Shown: positions 54,329 through 62,208 of the stretch, one piece after another
Position numbering within the stretch: position 1 is the stretch's first letter
Layout: each line of letters starts with the position of its first letter
Assembly: GCF_050320395.1 (NCBI RefSeq)
Contig: NZ_CP144459.1
Location: 310,001-374,000, forward strand
Direction of reading: 5' to 3'
DNA: 64,000 nt
From: Treponema_C sp050320395
Lineage (GTDB): Bacteria > Spirochaetota > Spirochaetia > Treponematales > Treponemataceae
The notes under the pieces: model-generated
Database searches by the model: none
What the model was told of the DNA's origin: nothing
The model's input: the letters and a program-made list of their open reading frames with translations, nothing else
Program-made: the position numbers and the translations under genes

Positions 54329-54937
54329 TTAAGCTTGGGCAAGCGTTTCGCTTATCGCCTTTAATAAATCGCCGTATTCGCTGAAAGCCGGGATTGCGGG
54401 ATTTTCGGCAATAATGTGTTCCGGAGCGCGGAACAAAAAGCCCTTTCGGCTTTGCTTTATCATCGCAAGGTCGTTAAACGAATCTCCTGCGGCAATCGTG
54501 TCGAACCCGATTGACTGCAAAGCGCAGACTGCATGATACTTTCCGTTTTGTTGGCGCAGTTTATAGCCGCTTATCATACCGTCCGAATCGACAATCAATT
54601 CGTTGCAAAAAATAAGGGGCATACCCAGCTTTTTCATAAGCGGAAGCGAAAACTGCGTAAAGGTATCGGATAAAATAATAACCTGACAGCGTGTTCTCAG
54701 CTCATCCAAAAAATCCTTTGCCCCCGGCATCGGATCGATTTGAGCGATTACATCCTGAATCGCGCTCAAACCGAGTTTATGCTCTTTTAAAATATCCAAA
54801 CGCTTGTGCATAAGCACATCGTAATCGCTTATATCGCGCGTGGTAAGCCGCAATTCCTTTATACCGGTTTTTTCGGCAAAGGCAATCCATATTTCGGGAA
54901 CCAAAACTCCTTCCAAATCAAGACAGGTTACATACAT
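54329..54937 (-). CDS. thrH: ThrH-like phosphoserine/homoserine phosphatase of the HAD superfamily
   Basis: The roughly 202-residue protein has the HAD nucleophile motif CLDLEGVLVPEIW, a second motif VIILSDTFTQF and a final AAGDSFNDLAMI. These match ThrH, a phosphoserine phosphatase with phosphoserine:homoserine phosphotransferase activity. I choose the ATG at 54937 because it aligns with the ThrH start; a GTG lies two codons upstream. TATAAT at 54954-54959 (minus strand) lies close before it, with no ribosome-binding site. It is convergent with fhs. Confidence 0.8.
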   Translation of the reverse strand: MYVTCLDLEGVLVPEIWIAFAEKTGIKELRLTTRDISDYDVLMHKRLDILKEHKLGLSAIQDVIAQIDPMPGAKDFLDELRTRCQVIILSDTFTQFSLPLMKKLGMPLIFCNELIVDSDGMISGYKLRQQNGKYHAVCALQSIGFDTIAAGDSFNDLAMIKQSRKGFLFRAPEHIIAENPAIPAFSEYGDLLKAISETLAQA

Positions 54938-54949
54938 AGGCACAAACCG

Positions 54950-55522
54950 CTATATTATAATTTTTACTCTTGTGTCGATATTTTCTTTTTCTTTCGGTTC
55001 GGGTTCGCTTCCGATTCCGCCGAAAGGCATTTGGGCAAGCAGTATATATTCTGCGGGGACGGAAAAAAGCTCTTTTACCTTTTCGTCGATAACCGGATTA
55101 TAGTGCTGCAATGAAGCTCCGATTCCCTTTTCACGCAAAGCTGTCCAAACGGCAAGCTGAAGCATTCCGTTTGCCTGATTTGCCCATACCGGAAAATTTG
55201 CCGCATAGGCTGCAAATTTTTCCTGCAGTGCTTTTACCGTTTTTTCATCGTAAAAGAAGAGAACGGTACCGGCTCCCGCCTTAAAAGAATCGATTTTTTC
55301 CCGCGGGACTTTTCCGTTAAAAACCTCATATATCGAGTCCCAAAGCAAATCATGCTTTTCACCGAATACCGTAACAAGCCTGGCGCTTTTCATATTAAAG
55401 GCATCGGGTACCGCTTCCGTTACTTTTTTTATTACGGAACCGACCTCATCGATTGCAATCGGCAGTTTTTTTGTAATGTTATAATAGCTTCTGCGCTTTT
55501 CCAAAGACTGTATAAATTCCAT
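54950..55522 (-). CDS. nitroreductase-family flavoprotein
   Basis: The 190-residue protein resembles small FMN-dependent nitroreductases of the HBN1/YodC type, which reduce nitro compounds or quinones with NAD(P)H. Supporting segments are LEKRRSYYNI (phosphate-binding Arg pair), AGAGTVLFFYD, WANQANGMLQLAVWTALREKGIGASLQHYNP and ILLAQMPFGGIGSEP. AAGGAG precedes the ATG at seven bases. It lies 12 bp upstream of thrH, but thrH seems to have its own promoter within the nitroreductase end. Confidence 0.82.
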   Translation of the reverse strand: MEFIQSLEKRRSYYNITKKLPIAIDEVGSVIKKVTEAVPDAFNMKSARLVTVFGEKHDLLWDSIYEVFNGKVPREKIDSFKAGAGTVLFFYDEKTVKALQEKFAAYAANFPVWANQANGMLQLAVWTALREKGIGASLQHYNPVIDEKVKELFSVPAEYILLAQMPFGGIGSEPEPKEKENIDTRVKIII

Positions 55523-55595
55523 ATAGTTCTCCTTATATCACTGTATAACCGCAGGTTATACTCAAATTTTCTATTTACGATATGCTCGTAAGCCG

Positions 55596-56420
55596 CTATT
55601 GTATAAAATTTCCGTTTTCCAAATCCGCAAAGGCTTGCTGTAATTCCGCTTTTGTGTTCATAACTATAGGGCCGCCCCATGCAATCGGCTGGTGCAATGC
55701 CGTTGAGCCGATAAACAACACTTTTGCCGTTTTGTCTGCGGCCTTTACGGTAACGGAATCGCCTTCGCTTAATTTTACCGCGGTTTTTTCTTTTACCCGT
55801 TCACCGTTTACAAAAACGTCGGAAAGAAGGGTAAACAGCATAACGGAATCCTCATATGCCGTATCAAGCGTCAGTTCCGCATCCGCATTGAGCGTAATAT
55901 CGTAGTAATTGAGCGGCAGGTATTTGCTTTGAAATCCCTTGTGTTCTTTATAAGTGCCGGCAAGAAGCCGTATATAGCCGCCTGTAAAAGGAATTTCTTT
56001 TATTTCCGCATTTTTTATACTGCGGTATTCGGGCGGTACCATTTTTTTGTCCGCCGGCAAATTAAGCCACAGCTGCACCCCCAAAAGCCGTTCGCTTGCA
56101 GGCAGTTTTTCTTCGTGAAGGATGCCCCTGCCGGCTGTCATCCATTGTACTTCACCGTCTGCAACCGTATCTTCAAAACCGAGGCTGTCTTTGTGCTTCA
56201 TTTTTCCCTTGTATACATAGCTGACGGTTTCAATACCCCGATGCGGATGCATGGGAAAACCCGCCGTATAATCGTCGGGATTTGTACTGTCGAACGAATC
56301 GAGCATTAAAATCGGATCAAAATCGCTTGTCGTACCGTGTCCCAATACACGGACTAAATTGACTCCCGCTCCGTCTTGTGCGGGAAATCCGGTAACCGAT
56401 GTTTTTATTTTTCTTTCCAT
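55596..56420 (-). CDS. pirin-family cupin protein
   Basis: The roughly 274-residue bicupin has the pirin N-terminal pattern DPILMLDSF and FPMHPHRGIETVSYVYKGKMKHKDSLG, where His and Glu coordinate a metal. The second motif VQWMTAGRGILHEEKLP is also present. Pirins include quercetin dioxygenases and redox or transcription cofactors. The start at 56420 (MERKIKTSV) follows AAGGAA; the longer frame is rejected. A promoter, TTGACT (56474-56479) and TATTTT (56451-56456) on the minus strand, lies upstream. Confidence 0.88.
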   Translation of the reverse strand: MERKIKTSVTGFPAQDGAGVNLVRVLGHGTTSDFDPILMLDSFDSTNPDDYTAGFPMHPHRGIETVSYVYKGKMKHKDSLGFEDTVADGEVQWMTAGRGILHEEKLPASERLLGVQLWLNLPADKKMVPPEYRSIKNAEIKEIPFTGGYIRLLAGTYKEHKGFQSKYLPLNYYDITLNADAELTLDTAYEDSVMLFTLLSDVFVNGERVKEKTAVKLSEGDSVTVKAADKTAKVLFIGSTALHQPIAWGGPIVMNTKAELQQAFADLENGNFIQ

Positions 56421-56722
56421 AAATATATTCCTTTTTTGTAGTGTATACATAAAATACAAAATTCCCGTATTTTAGTCAAATCGATAAAACATCTGAAAAG
56501 ATGTTTTTGAAGAACCTGCTTCGCTACTAGAATAAAAGCCGTTTTTACGGGATAATGGCGGTTAAGGATGTAAGCTGAACAGCGTACGGCCGGCGCGGCT
56601 TTCAGCTTGCCGAGTTTGCTTATTGCAAACTTGTATATTATATGTACGTTCTCACTTCGCTGCGAACGTGCGTAAAAAGTCAATCGAAAGCGACACTTTT
56701 TTTGACTTTTATGGGAGACAGT
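56421..56722. other. divergent intergenic region between pirin and an outer membrane protein
   Basis: Besides the pirin promoter, this 302-bp gap holds inverted repeats near the membrane-protein gene. ACGTTC/GAACGT lies at about 56646-56669 and AAAAGTCAA/TTGACTTTT at about 56676-56710, the latter ending close to the ribosome-binding site. They could fold the leader of that gene. A TATATT near 56634 may be its -10 box. I see no gene. Confidence 0.4.
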
Positions 56723-57742
56723 ATGAAAAAGACACTACTTGTATGTTTGGCGGTTTTCGCTTTATTCGGCATCGTATATGCCGAAAGTGCCGAGGAAAAA
56801 AGTCCCTGGGATTTTTCGGTTACAACGGATTTTGCCTATTATCCCAAAAGCGCGTATAAAAGCGGAACTTCGGGAAAGGCTCATTTTGCGCCGATGACCG
56901 GTATTTACAGCGGTTTGGAGTTCCGTGTAACGGGAACCGCCGGTTATACGATTCCCGTTCCCTTCGGAGAAAATGCGCTTGTAAAAGACAACAAACTTCG
57001 TTTTTACGCGGATTTTGAATTAAGTCCCGTATCTATTGCTCCCGCTTTGGGAATAAGCTTTACACCTATTGCCTTTTTAAACTTTTCGGCCGGAACGTCT
57101 ATCGGCGCCGCGTGGGATTTTATCGGCATTCAGGGTCTTGCAAAATGGAATCCGCTTAAATACGATGATACATTAAAAAAATACGGTTCGTATGAAAGTC
57201 TTCCCTTTAAGAGCGCACGCTGGGATGCATGGTTTCAGGGTGCCTTTATGTTCGACCTTGCCGCCGTTGTACCGGGAGATTGGAATCACGTGATTACTTA
57301 TAATTCCTACAAGGTGATGTACCGCGGCATTACGTCGGGCGGCGAAAACGGCAATCCTTGGCTGTATCAGGGAAGCGGTGAAAAAATCAACGGCTGGCAG
57401 TATGGAGCAAACTTTATTATCGGATACCAAATGCCGCTTGTACCCGTATTGGACACCGTCGCCGTTCAAACGGAGCTTGACGGCCAGTTTAACGGAAAAA
57501 AAGATTTTGCCGAACAATATCATCATATGAATCCCGGTTTTATGAAAATTGCGGTAAGTCCCGTGTTTGTTTTTAAATTTTCCGAAAAAGATGCGCTTAC
57601 AACCCAGTTCCAATTTTCAAGCCGCCGCCGGTTTGCAAAAGAATATACAAAATCAAAAGAAATGTTCATTGAAGATTTGGGCTTTACCGGCCGCGAATGG
57701 TATTTTAGCCGCATCGCGCTCAGCTACAAGCACAGTTTTTAA
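56723..57742 (+). CDS. probable outer membrane beta-barrel protein
   Basis: The roughly 339-residue product has a signal peptide (MKKTLLVCLAVFALFGIVYA, cleaved before ESAEE). Alternating hydrophobic/polar strands rich in Tyr, Phe, Gly and Lys follow, ending in an aromatic C-terminal strand (WYFSRIALSYKHSF). These are features of outer membrane barrels. I choose the ATG at 56723, with GGGAGA upstream, over a longer frame from 56642. I do not recognise a characterised family; Treponema genomes hold several such proteins. Confidence 0.7.
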   Translation: MKKTLLVCLAVFALFGIVYAESAEEKSPWDFSVTTDFAYYPKSAYKSGTSGKAHFAPMTGIYSGLEFRVTGTAGYTIPVPFGENALVKDNKLRFYADFELSPVSIAPALGISFTPIAFLNFSAGTSIGAAWDFIGIQGLAKWNPLKYDDTLKKYGSYESLPFKSARWDAWFQGAFMFDLAAVVPGDWNHVITYNSYKVMYRGITSGGENGNPWLYQGSGEKINGWQYGANFIIGYQMPLVPVLDTVAVQTELDGQFNGKKDFAEQYHHMNPGFMKIAVSPVFVFKFSEKDALTTQFQFSSRRRFAKEYTKSKEMFIEDLGFTGREWYFSRIALSYKHSF

Positions 57743-57775
57743 CGTAGCTCCCGGTTTTTAACTTATATTGTAATT

Positions 57776-57781
57776 TATAAT
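57776..57781 (+). promoter_or_regulatory. -10 box abutting the radical SAM gene
   Basis: A perfect TATAAT ends five bases before the ATG at 57787. The -35 region is not well matched and no ribosome-binding site is present. Confidence 0.45.
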
Positions 57782-57786
57782 ATATA

Positions 57787-58863
57787 ATGATTGAACAAAT
57801 CAGTCCCCACTGGCGTTCCGTCATGGAACGCCTTGAGGCGGCTCTTGAGCACGCCCTTTTTAAATCCCCGCAGGATTCGAAGCCGGGGCAGGCATTGAAC
57901 GCCTTACGGAAACAACTTGCCGTCTCGAACAAAGAAAACATTGTGTTGCCCTATGAAAACGATGATCCTCTCGGTTCGACCCTTTACAGTGTACACGCGG
58001 AATGCGATAAAAATACCGAACATAAAAACGGGCAGTACAAAAACCGCATTATTCATCAATATAAAAACCGCTGCCTTTTTGTAACAACGGGGCGCTGTTT
58101 TGCCCGCTGCCGTTATTGCTTTCGCCGCAACAGTTCCGCCCTCGATTATCCGTTTGCCTCCGCTGCGCAAATAGATGAACTTTGTGCATATATCGGGGCG
58201 CACAGTGAAGTTCGGGAAGTGCTTTTATCGGGCGGCGACCCTTTGACCGGCTCCGATACGCAGCTTGAAGCTTTATTGGGCGCTTTACGCTCTTGCCGAG
58301 CCGATTTGCTCATCCGCGTATGTACGCGTGCCCCCGTATTTGCGCCCGAACGCTTTACGCCGCGCCTGCTTGCCTTACTAAAAGCTTATAAACCGCTGTG
58401 GCTTATTCCTCATATAAACCATGCCGCCGAATTTTCTCCCGATTTTGCCCCCGAAGCCCATGCTGCCCTATCCGCACTTGCGGAAAACGGAATACCGATG
58501 CAAAGTCAAACGGTACTTTTGCGTGGCATTAACGACAACCTCAGTGTGCTTAGCGATTTGTTTACCGAATTAACCTTACTCGGTATAAAGCCGGGCTATC
58601 TTTTTCAGGGCGATTTGGCTCCGGGAACCTCTCATTTTCGCGTTCCGATTGATGAAGGTTTACGGCTCTACGACAAACTGCGCAATGAATTATCAGGGCT
58701 TTCCCTTCCCGTATATGCGGTCGATATTCCCGGAGGCGGCGGAAAGTTTAATTTGCTCCGATTGCAAAACGATTGTTTTGAGATTCAAGTTCAAAAAGAC
58801 GCAAACAACTATATTTTTAAAGATGACCGGGGCTTGTGCCGTACCTATCCTGTTGAATCATAA
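57787..58863 (+). CDS. KamA-family radical SAM aminomutase (EpmB-like size)
   Basis: The 358-residue protein contains the radical SAM cluster CFARCRYCFRRN and GGDPLTG for SAM binding. The tail VYAVDIPGGGGKFNL is typical of lysine 2,3-aminomutase relatives. At this length it is closer to EpmB, which makes beta-lysine for elongation factor P, than to catabolic KamA (about 410 residues). The partner EpmA ligase is not in the window. A perfect TATAAT precedes the ATG closely. Confidence 0.8.
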   Translation: MIEQISPHWRSVMERLEAALEHALFKSPQDSKPGQALNALRKQLAVSNKENIVLPYENDDPLGSTLYSVHAECDKNTEHKNGQYKNRIIHQYKNRCLFVTTGRCFARCRYCFRRNSSALDYPFASAAQIDELCAYIGAHSEVREVLLSGGDPLTGSDTQLEALLGALRSCRADLLIRVCTRAPVFAPERFTPRLLALLKAYKPLWLIPHINHAAEFSPDFAPEAHAALSALAENGIPMQSQTVLLRGINDNLSVLSDLFTELTLLGIKPGYLFQGDLAPGTSHFRVPIDEGLRLYDKLRNELSGLSLPVYAVDIPGGGGKFNLLRLQNDCFEIQVQKDANNYIFKDDRGLCRTYPVES

Positions 58864-58865
58864 AA

Positions 58866-58906
58866 GTCTACAAAAATAGACATTGCATCTGTCTACAAAA
58901 GTAGAC
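58866..58906. promoter_or_regulatory. twin dyad repeats, candidate enhancer for the sigma-54 promoter
   Basis: GTCTACAAAAATAGAC (58866-58881) and GTCTACAAAAGTAGAC (58891-58906) are near-identical dyads spaced 25 bp apart. They lie about 80-120 bp upstream of the sigma-54 promoter, where activators of the NtrC class normally bind. No T-run follows, so they are unlikely to be terminators. Confidence 0.6.
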
Positions 58907-58984
58907 AGGGATTTTACTCCTCTTATCGAAAGATGTAAATCATTGTTATATAATAAAATAAATTTTTTTTCGTCGCTTCTGTAG

Positions 58985-59001
58985 TTGGCACGATTCTTGC
59001 T
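58985..59001 (+). promoter_or_regulatory. sigma-54 promoter of the alternative sigma factor gene
   Basis: TTGGCACG-ATTC-TTGCT matches the sigma-54 consensus TGGCACG-N4-TTGC with GG (58987-58988) and GC (58999-59000) exactly 10 bp apart. Transcription would start about 12 bp after the GC, near 59012. That leaves a 23-base leader with AGGGAGA before the ATG at 59035. Confidence 0.88.
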
Positions 59002-59034
59002 CGGATATAGATAGTCAGTAAGGGAGAAAACACT

Positions 59035-59850
59035 ATGGAAGATAAAATTTATACGATGTACATTGAACAGTTGAAAAAGTTTCCTCTGCTTTCCCCCGAG
59101 CAGGAAAAAGAGTTGGCTCGTAAAATTCAAGACGGCGATGAAGGGGCGAAATAGGTATTAATCAATTCGAACTTGCGCCTTGTTGTTTCCGTTGCGCTTA
59201 AGTATTCAGGGCCTTCGGTTTCTACCATGGATTTGATACAGGAAGGAAATATGGGCTTGATGACGGCGGCTTCAAAGTTTTGTGAATCTTTTAACACCCG
59301 TTTTTCAACCTACGCCTATGTATGGATTACTCAATCGATACTGAGATTTATACGCTTAAAGGATACGGCAATTCCGCTGCCTGCACAAAAAGAAGAATCG
59401 GTACGTACCGTGATGGCCGCTCTTGATGAGTTAAGACAGCATTTTCACCGCGAGCCTACTGCTCGGGAAATTGCGGTATATTTGAATATGGATGAAGACA
59501 AGGTAAAAAAATTGCTTCAGTATAATTATGCCGTTGTCAGCCTCGATGAAAGGGTAAGTATTGAAGGCGGCTTAACATTTTCCGATTTGTTGGTAGATCA
59601 GTCCGAATGTACCGAAACAAAGGCATTAAACCGTATTTCGCGTTTGGAATGCGAAAATCTTATCCGCCGTTTACCGCGCAAAGAAAGCGCCGTTTTGCTC
59701 AATAAGTACAGGGCATCGATTTTCGGCGATAAAATCACTTTGCATCAACTCAGCTCAAAAATGGGCTTGGCTCCGGAAACAATCCGGCAAATAGAGCTGC
59801 GTGCCAGGGCAAAAATGCGCAAAGTATTGGACGAAGCACAAATCGGCTGA
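59035..59850 (+). pseudogene. alternative sigma-70-family sigma factor with an in-frame amber codon
   Basis: Read through, the frame encodes about 271 residues. Region 1.2 is LLSPEQEKELARKIQDGDEGAK. Region 2 is LINSNLRLVVSVALKY, DLIQEGNMGLMTAASKF and FSTYAYVWITQSILRFI. Regions 3 and 4 follow, ending TLHQLSSKMGLAPETIRQIELRARAKMRKVL. This is the size and layout of group 2/3 sigma factors, including Borrelia RpoS. Codon 40 (59152-59154) is TAG where homologues usually have Gln, a single C-to-T change from CAG. Everything after it remains intact and in frame. Options are a very recent nonsense mutation, a sequencing error, or suppression. A TTG restart at 59173 without a ribosome-binding site is less likely. 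Confidence 0.8.
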
Positions 59851-59927
59851 TAAAAATCCTCCTGCCCCTGAAAGGAGTTCTATCGGAAACGGCCTTCTTT
59901 TAGGGGTTTTTGATTTTACCCCGACGA

Positions 59928-59956
59928 TTGACATCGGTCGGGCAAACGGTTATTAT
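59928..59956 (+). promoter_or_regulatory. consensus promoter close to the deacetylase start
   Basis: TTGACA (59928-59933), exactly 17 bp, TATTAT (59951-59956), then 10 bases to the ATG at 59967. The predicted leader is about three or four bases. Confidence 0.75.
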
Positions 59957-59966
59957 AAATCATTGT

Positions 59967-60983
59967 ATGAAAAGAAAATCTCCGCAAGTTAAAATTCCTA
60001 AAAAAAGACTGATACTCATAGGAGCGGCTCTTATTTTAGCGGGATTTGCCCTTCTTTTTTTCAGTACCGCCGTTAATGAAAAAAAACATACGGCGGAAAC
60101 GGTGAGCGAACCTCCCGATGTTTCTTCTGCGGCAAAATCGGAACTGCCGGAGAAAAAAAGCGTTGAAAAGTCGGAGTCTTTGGCAATGGCTCCCCGCCCT
60201 GCCGATAAGCCCCTTCCCGCACTTCCTTCCGTTCCTGACAGTCCGAAAAAGCCCGCCGATAAGCCTCTTCCGGTACAACCCGAGTCTGTTGCTCCTCAAG
60301 TTCCTCCGCCGGTTAAAAAAAGCGGTAAGCTTATCTTTATATTTGACGATGCGGGAAACAGCTTAAAGCAGGCTAAGCCTTTTTTGGATTTGCCCTTTCC
60401 CCTCACGATTGCCGTGTTACCCGGTTTACCCGAGTCAAAAGCGACTGCGGCTGCGGTACGGGCTGCGGGAAAAGAAGTGTTTTTACATCAACCCATGCAG
60501 GCTGTAGACCTTTCAATCAATCCGGGGCCCGGCTCCATTCAGCCCGATATGACTACCGGAGAGGCGGCCCGTATTGTACGCAAAAATATCGCAGAAATCG
60601 CCCCGATTGCCGGCATGAATAACCACGAGGGTTCTCTTATAACCGCCGACCGCAAGCTTATCGGAGCGGTCCTCGATGTGTGTATAGATGAAAAAATCAT
60701 GTTTTTGGATTCGCGCACCGGTCCGAAAACACAGGCCCCCTTTGCAGCCATGGAACGCGGTATGCATATATGGGAGCGCGATGTTTTTTTGGACAATAAG
60801 CCGGTAAAGGCGGAAATGCGTGCGATGATTGAAAAGGGGCTTGCAATAGCGGATAAAAAAGGCTATGCGATTATGATAGGACATGTGCAGACACCGCCTC
60901 TTGCCGCATTGCTGAATGAAATGTATACGGACCTGAAAAATCAGGGCTATGTTTTTACTACCTTGAGCCGTATGAAAAACTAA
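59967..60983 (+). CDS. divergent polysaccharide deacetylase family protein (YibQ-like)
   Basis: The roughly 338-residue protein begins with a basic stretch and one membrane helix (LILIGAALILAGFALLFF). A long Pro/Lys/Glu-rich linker (about 45-120) spans the periplasm. The domain from about 125 to the end matches divergent polysaccharide deacetylase 2 (KLIFIFDDAGNS, LHQPMQ, NNHEGS, FLDSRTG). The start at 59967 is chosen because a consensus promoter overlaps any longer frame. No ribosome-binding site is present. In other bacteria the family sits near cell-envelope genes; its activity is not established. It is followed by tsaD after 10 bp. Confidence 0.82.
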   Translation: MKRKSPQVKIPKKRLILIGAALILAGFALLFFSTAVNEKKHTAETVSEPPDVSSAAKSELPEKKSVEKSESLAMAPRPADKPLPALPSVPDSPKKPADKPLPVQPESVAPQVPPPVKKSGKLIFIFDDAGNSLKQAKPFLDLPFPLTIAVLPGLPESKATAAAVRAAGKEVFLHQPMQAVDLSINPGPGSIQPDMTTGEAARIVRKNIAEIAPIAGMNNHEGSLITADRKLIGAVLDVCIDEKIMFLDSRTGPKTQAPFAAMERGMHIWERDVFLDNKPVKAEMRAMIEKGLAIADKKGYAIMIGHVQTPPLAALLNEMYTDLKNQGYVFTTLSRMKN

Positions 60984-60993
60984 AGAGGAAACA

Positions 60994-62013
60994 ATGAAAG
61001 TATTGGGTATAGAATCTTCCTGCGATGAAACGTCGGCCGCCGTAGTTGAAAACGGACGGCACATATTGAGCAATGTTGTCGCTACACAAATTCCCTTTCA
61101 TGAAGTGTACAGCGGCGTTGTACCCGAAATTGCAAGCCGCAAGCATGCCGAATGGATTTTGCCTGTAGTACGGCGCGCCCTCGATGAAGCGGGCTTACAG
61201 ATGACCGATATCGATGCGGTTGCGGCGACAAACCGTCCCGGTCTTATGGGCTCCCTTTTGGTCGGCTTGACCTTTGCAAAAACCCTTGCATGGTCGCTTA
61301 ATAAACCCTTTATTGCGGTAAATCACATGCTCGGCCACTTGTATGCCGCCCATCTTGAGCAGGATATCGAATATCCGTATTTGGGACTTTTGGTTTCAGG
61401 CGGCCACAGTATTATTTGCAAAGTATCGAATTTTGACGATATAGAAGTACTGGGCACAACGGTTGACGATGCCGCAGGAGAAGCATTCGACAAGGTGGCA
61501 AAATTTTACGGTTTCGGTTATCCGGGGGGTGTTATTATCGACAAACTTGCAAAAAACGGAAATCCCGCCGCCGCCCGTTTTCCCCTTCCGTCCCTTCACA
61601 AGGGAGAATATTCGTATGACGTTTCGTATTCCGGCTTAAAAACCGCCGTTATAAATCAAATCGACCGTTTTTGGAATCCCGATTTTGAAAAAACGCCCGA
61701 AAATATTGCCGCCTCTTTTCAGGAAACGGCGGTCAAGATTTTATTAAGCCGTCTTTTTAAAGCCGTTGATGACACGGGCTTAAAAACGATTGTCGCAGGC
61801 GGCGGTGTTGCCGCCAATTCGCGTCTTAGGGCCCTGCTTGCCGAACGGAGCGATTTGCGTTGTATTTTTCCTTCTCTTAAATTATGTACCGACAACGGCG
61901 CAATGATTGCGGGTGTCGGATACCGCTATCTTGAACGCGGAGATACCAGTCCGTGGAATACCACCGCTTCGGCCAGGGTGAGCGGTTTTAAAAAAAGCGC
62001 ATTACACGGATAA
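60994..62013 (+). CDS. tsaD: tRNA N6-threonylcarbamoyladenosine transferase
   Basis: TsaD transfers threonylcarbamoyl to A37 of ANN-decoding tRNAs. The 339-residue protein has the universal motifs GIESSCDETSAAVV, the metal-binding VNHMLGHLYAAH, LVSGGHS and DDAAGEAFDKVAK. The later GGGVAANSRLR and LCTDNGAMIA are also present. AGAGGAAAC precedes the ATG. It is cotranscribed with the upstream deacetylase gene (10-bp gap). Confidence 0.97.
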   Translation: MKVLGIESSCDETSAAVVENGRHILSNVVATQIPFHEVYSGVVPEIASRKHAEWILPVVRRALDEAGLQMTDIDAVAATNRPGLMGSLLVGLTFAKTLAWSLNKPFIAVNHMLGHLYAAHLEQDIEYPYLGLLVSGGHSIICKVSNFDDIEVLGTTVDDAAGEAFDKVAKFYGFGYPGGVIIDKLAKNGNPAAARFPLPSLHKGEYSYDVSYSGLKTAVINQIDRFWNPDFEKTPENIAASFQETAVKILLSRLFKAVDDTGLKTIVAGGGVAANSRLRALLAERSDLRCIFPSLKLCTDNGAMIAGVGYRYLERGDTSPWNTTASARVSGFKKSALHG

Positions 62014-62158
62014 GATAAATTTCTGTCGCGGTTAAAAAGGGAAGTCCGGTCCGCCTGCGATTTAATGCCTTTAATCAGTTTCCGGCTGCTTTTATCCGTA
62101 TTTTACGAATGATTTATGATTTATTTTAATTAAAACCTCCTAAAACAGTGTTTATTAT

Positions 62159-62187
62159 TTGACAAAACTCAAAAAAGAACATATAGT
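62159..62187 (+). promoter_or_regulatory. promoter of the FGGY kinase/ulaG operon
   Basis: TTGACA (62159-62164), 17 bp and TATAGT (62182-62187) form a near-consensus promoter about 20 bp before the kinase ATG. Confidence 0.8.
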
Positions 62188-62208
62188 GAACTTGTAAGGG
62201 AAGAAGGA

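Noticed and set aside
58866..58906. Dyad repeats read as a terminator for the radical SAM gene
   Set aside because: The stems are only six pairs, occur twice at fixed spacing, and are not followed by a T-run; enhancer-like placement fits better.
59173..59850. Sigma factor reading frame starting at an internal TTG as the real gene
   Set aside because: The region upstream of the amber codon encodes a normal sigma region 1.2 in the same frame behind a proper ribosome-binding site and promoter, while the TTG has neither.
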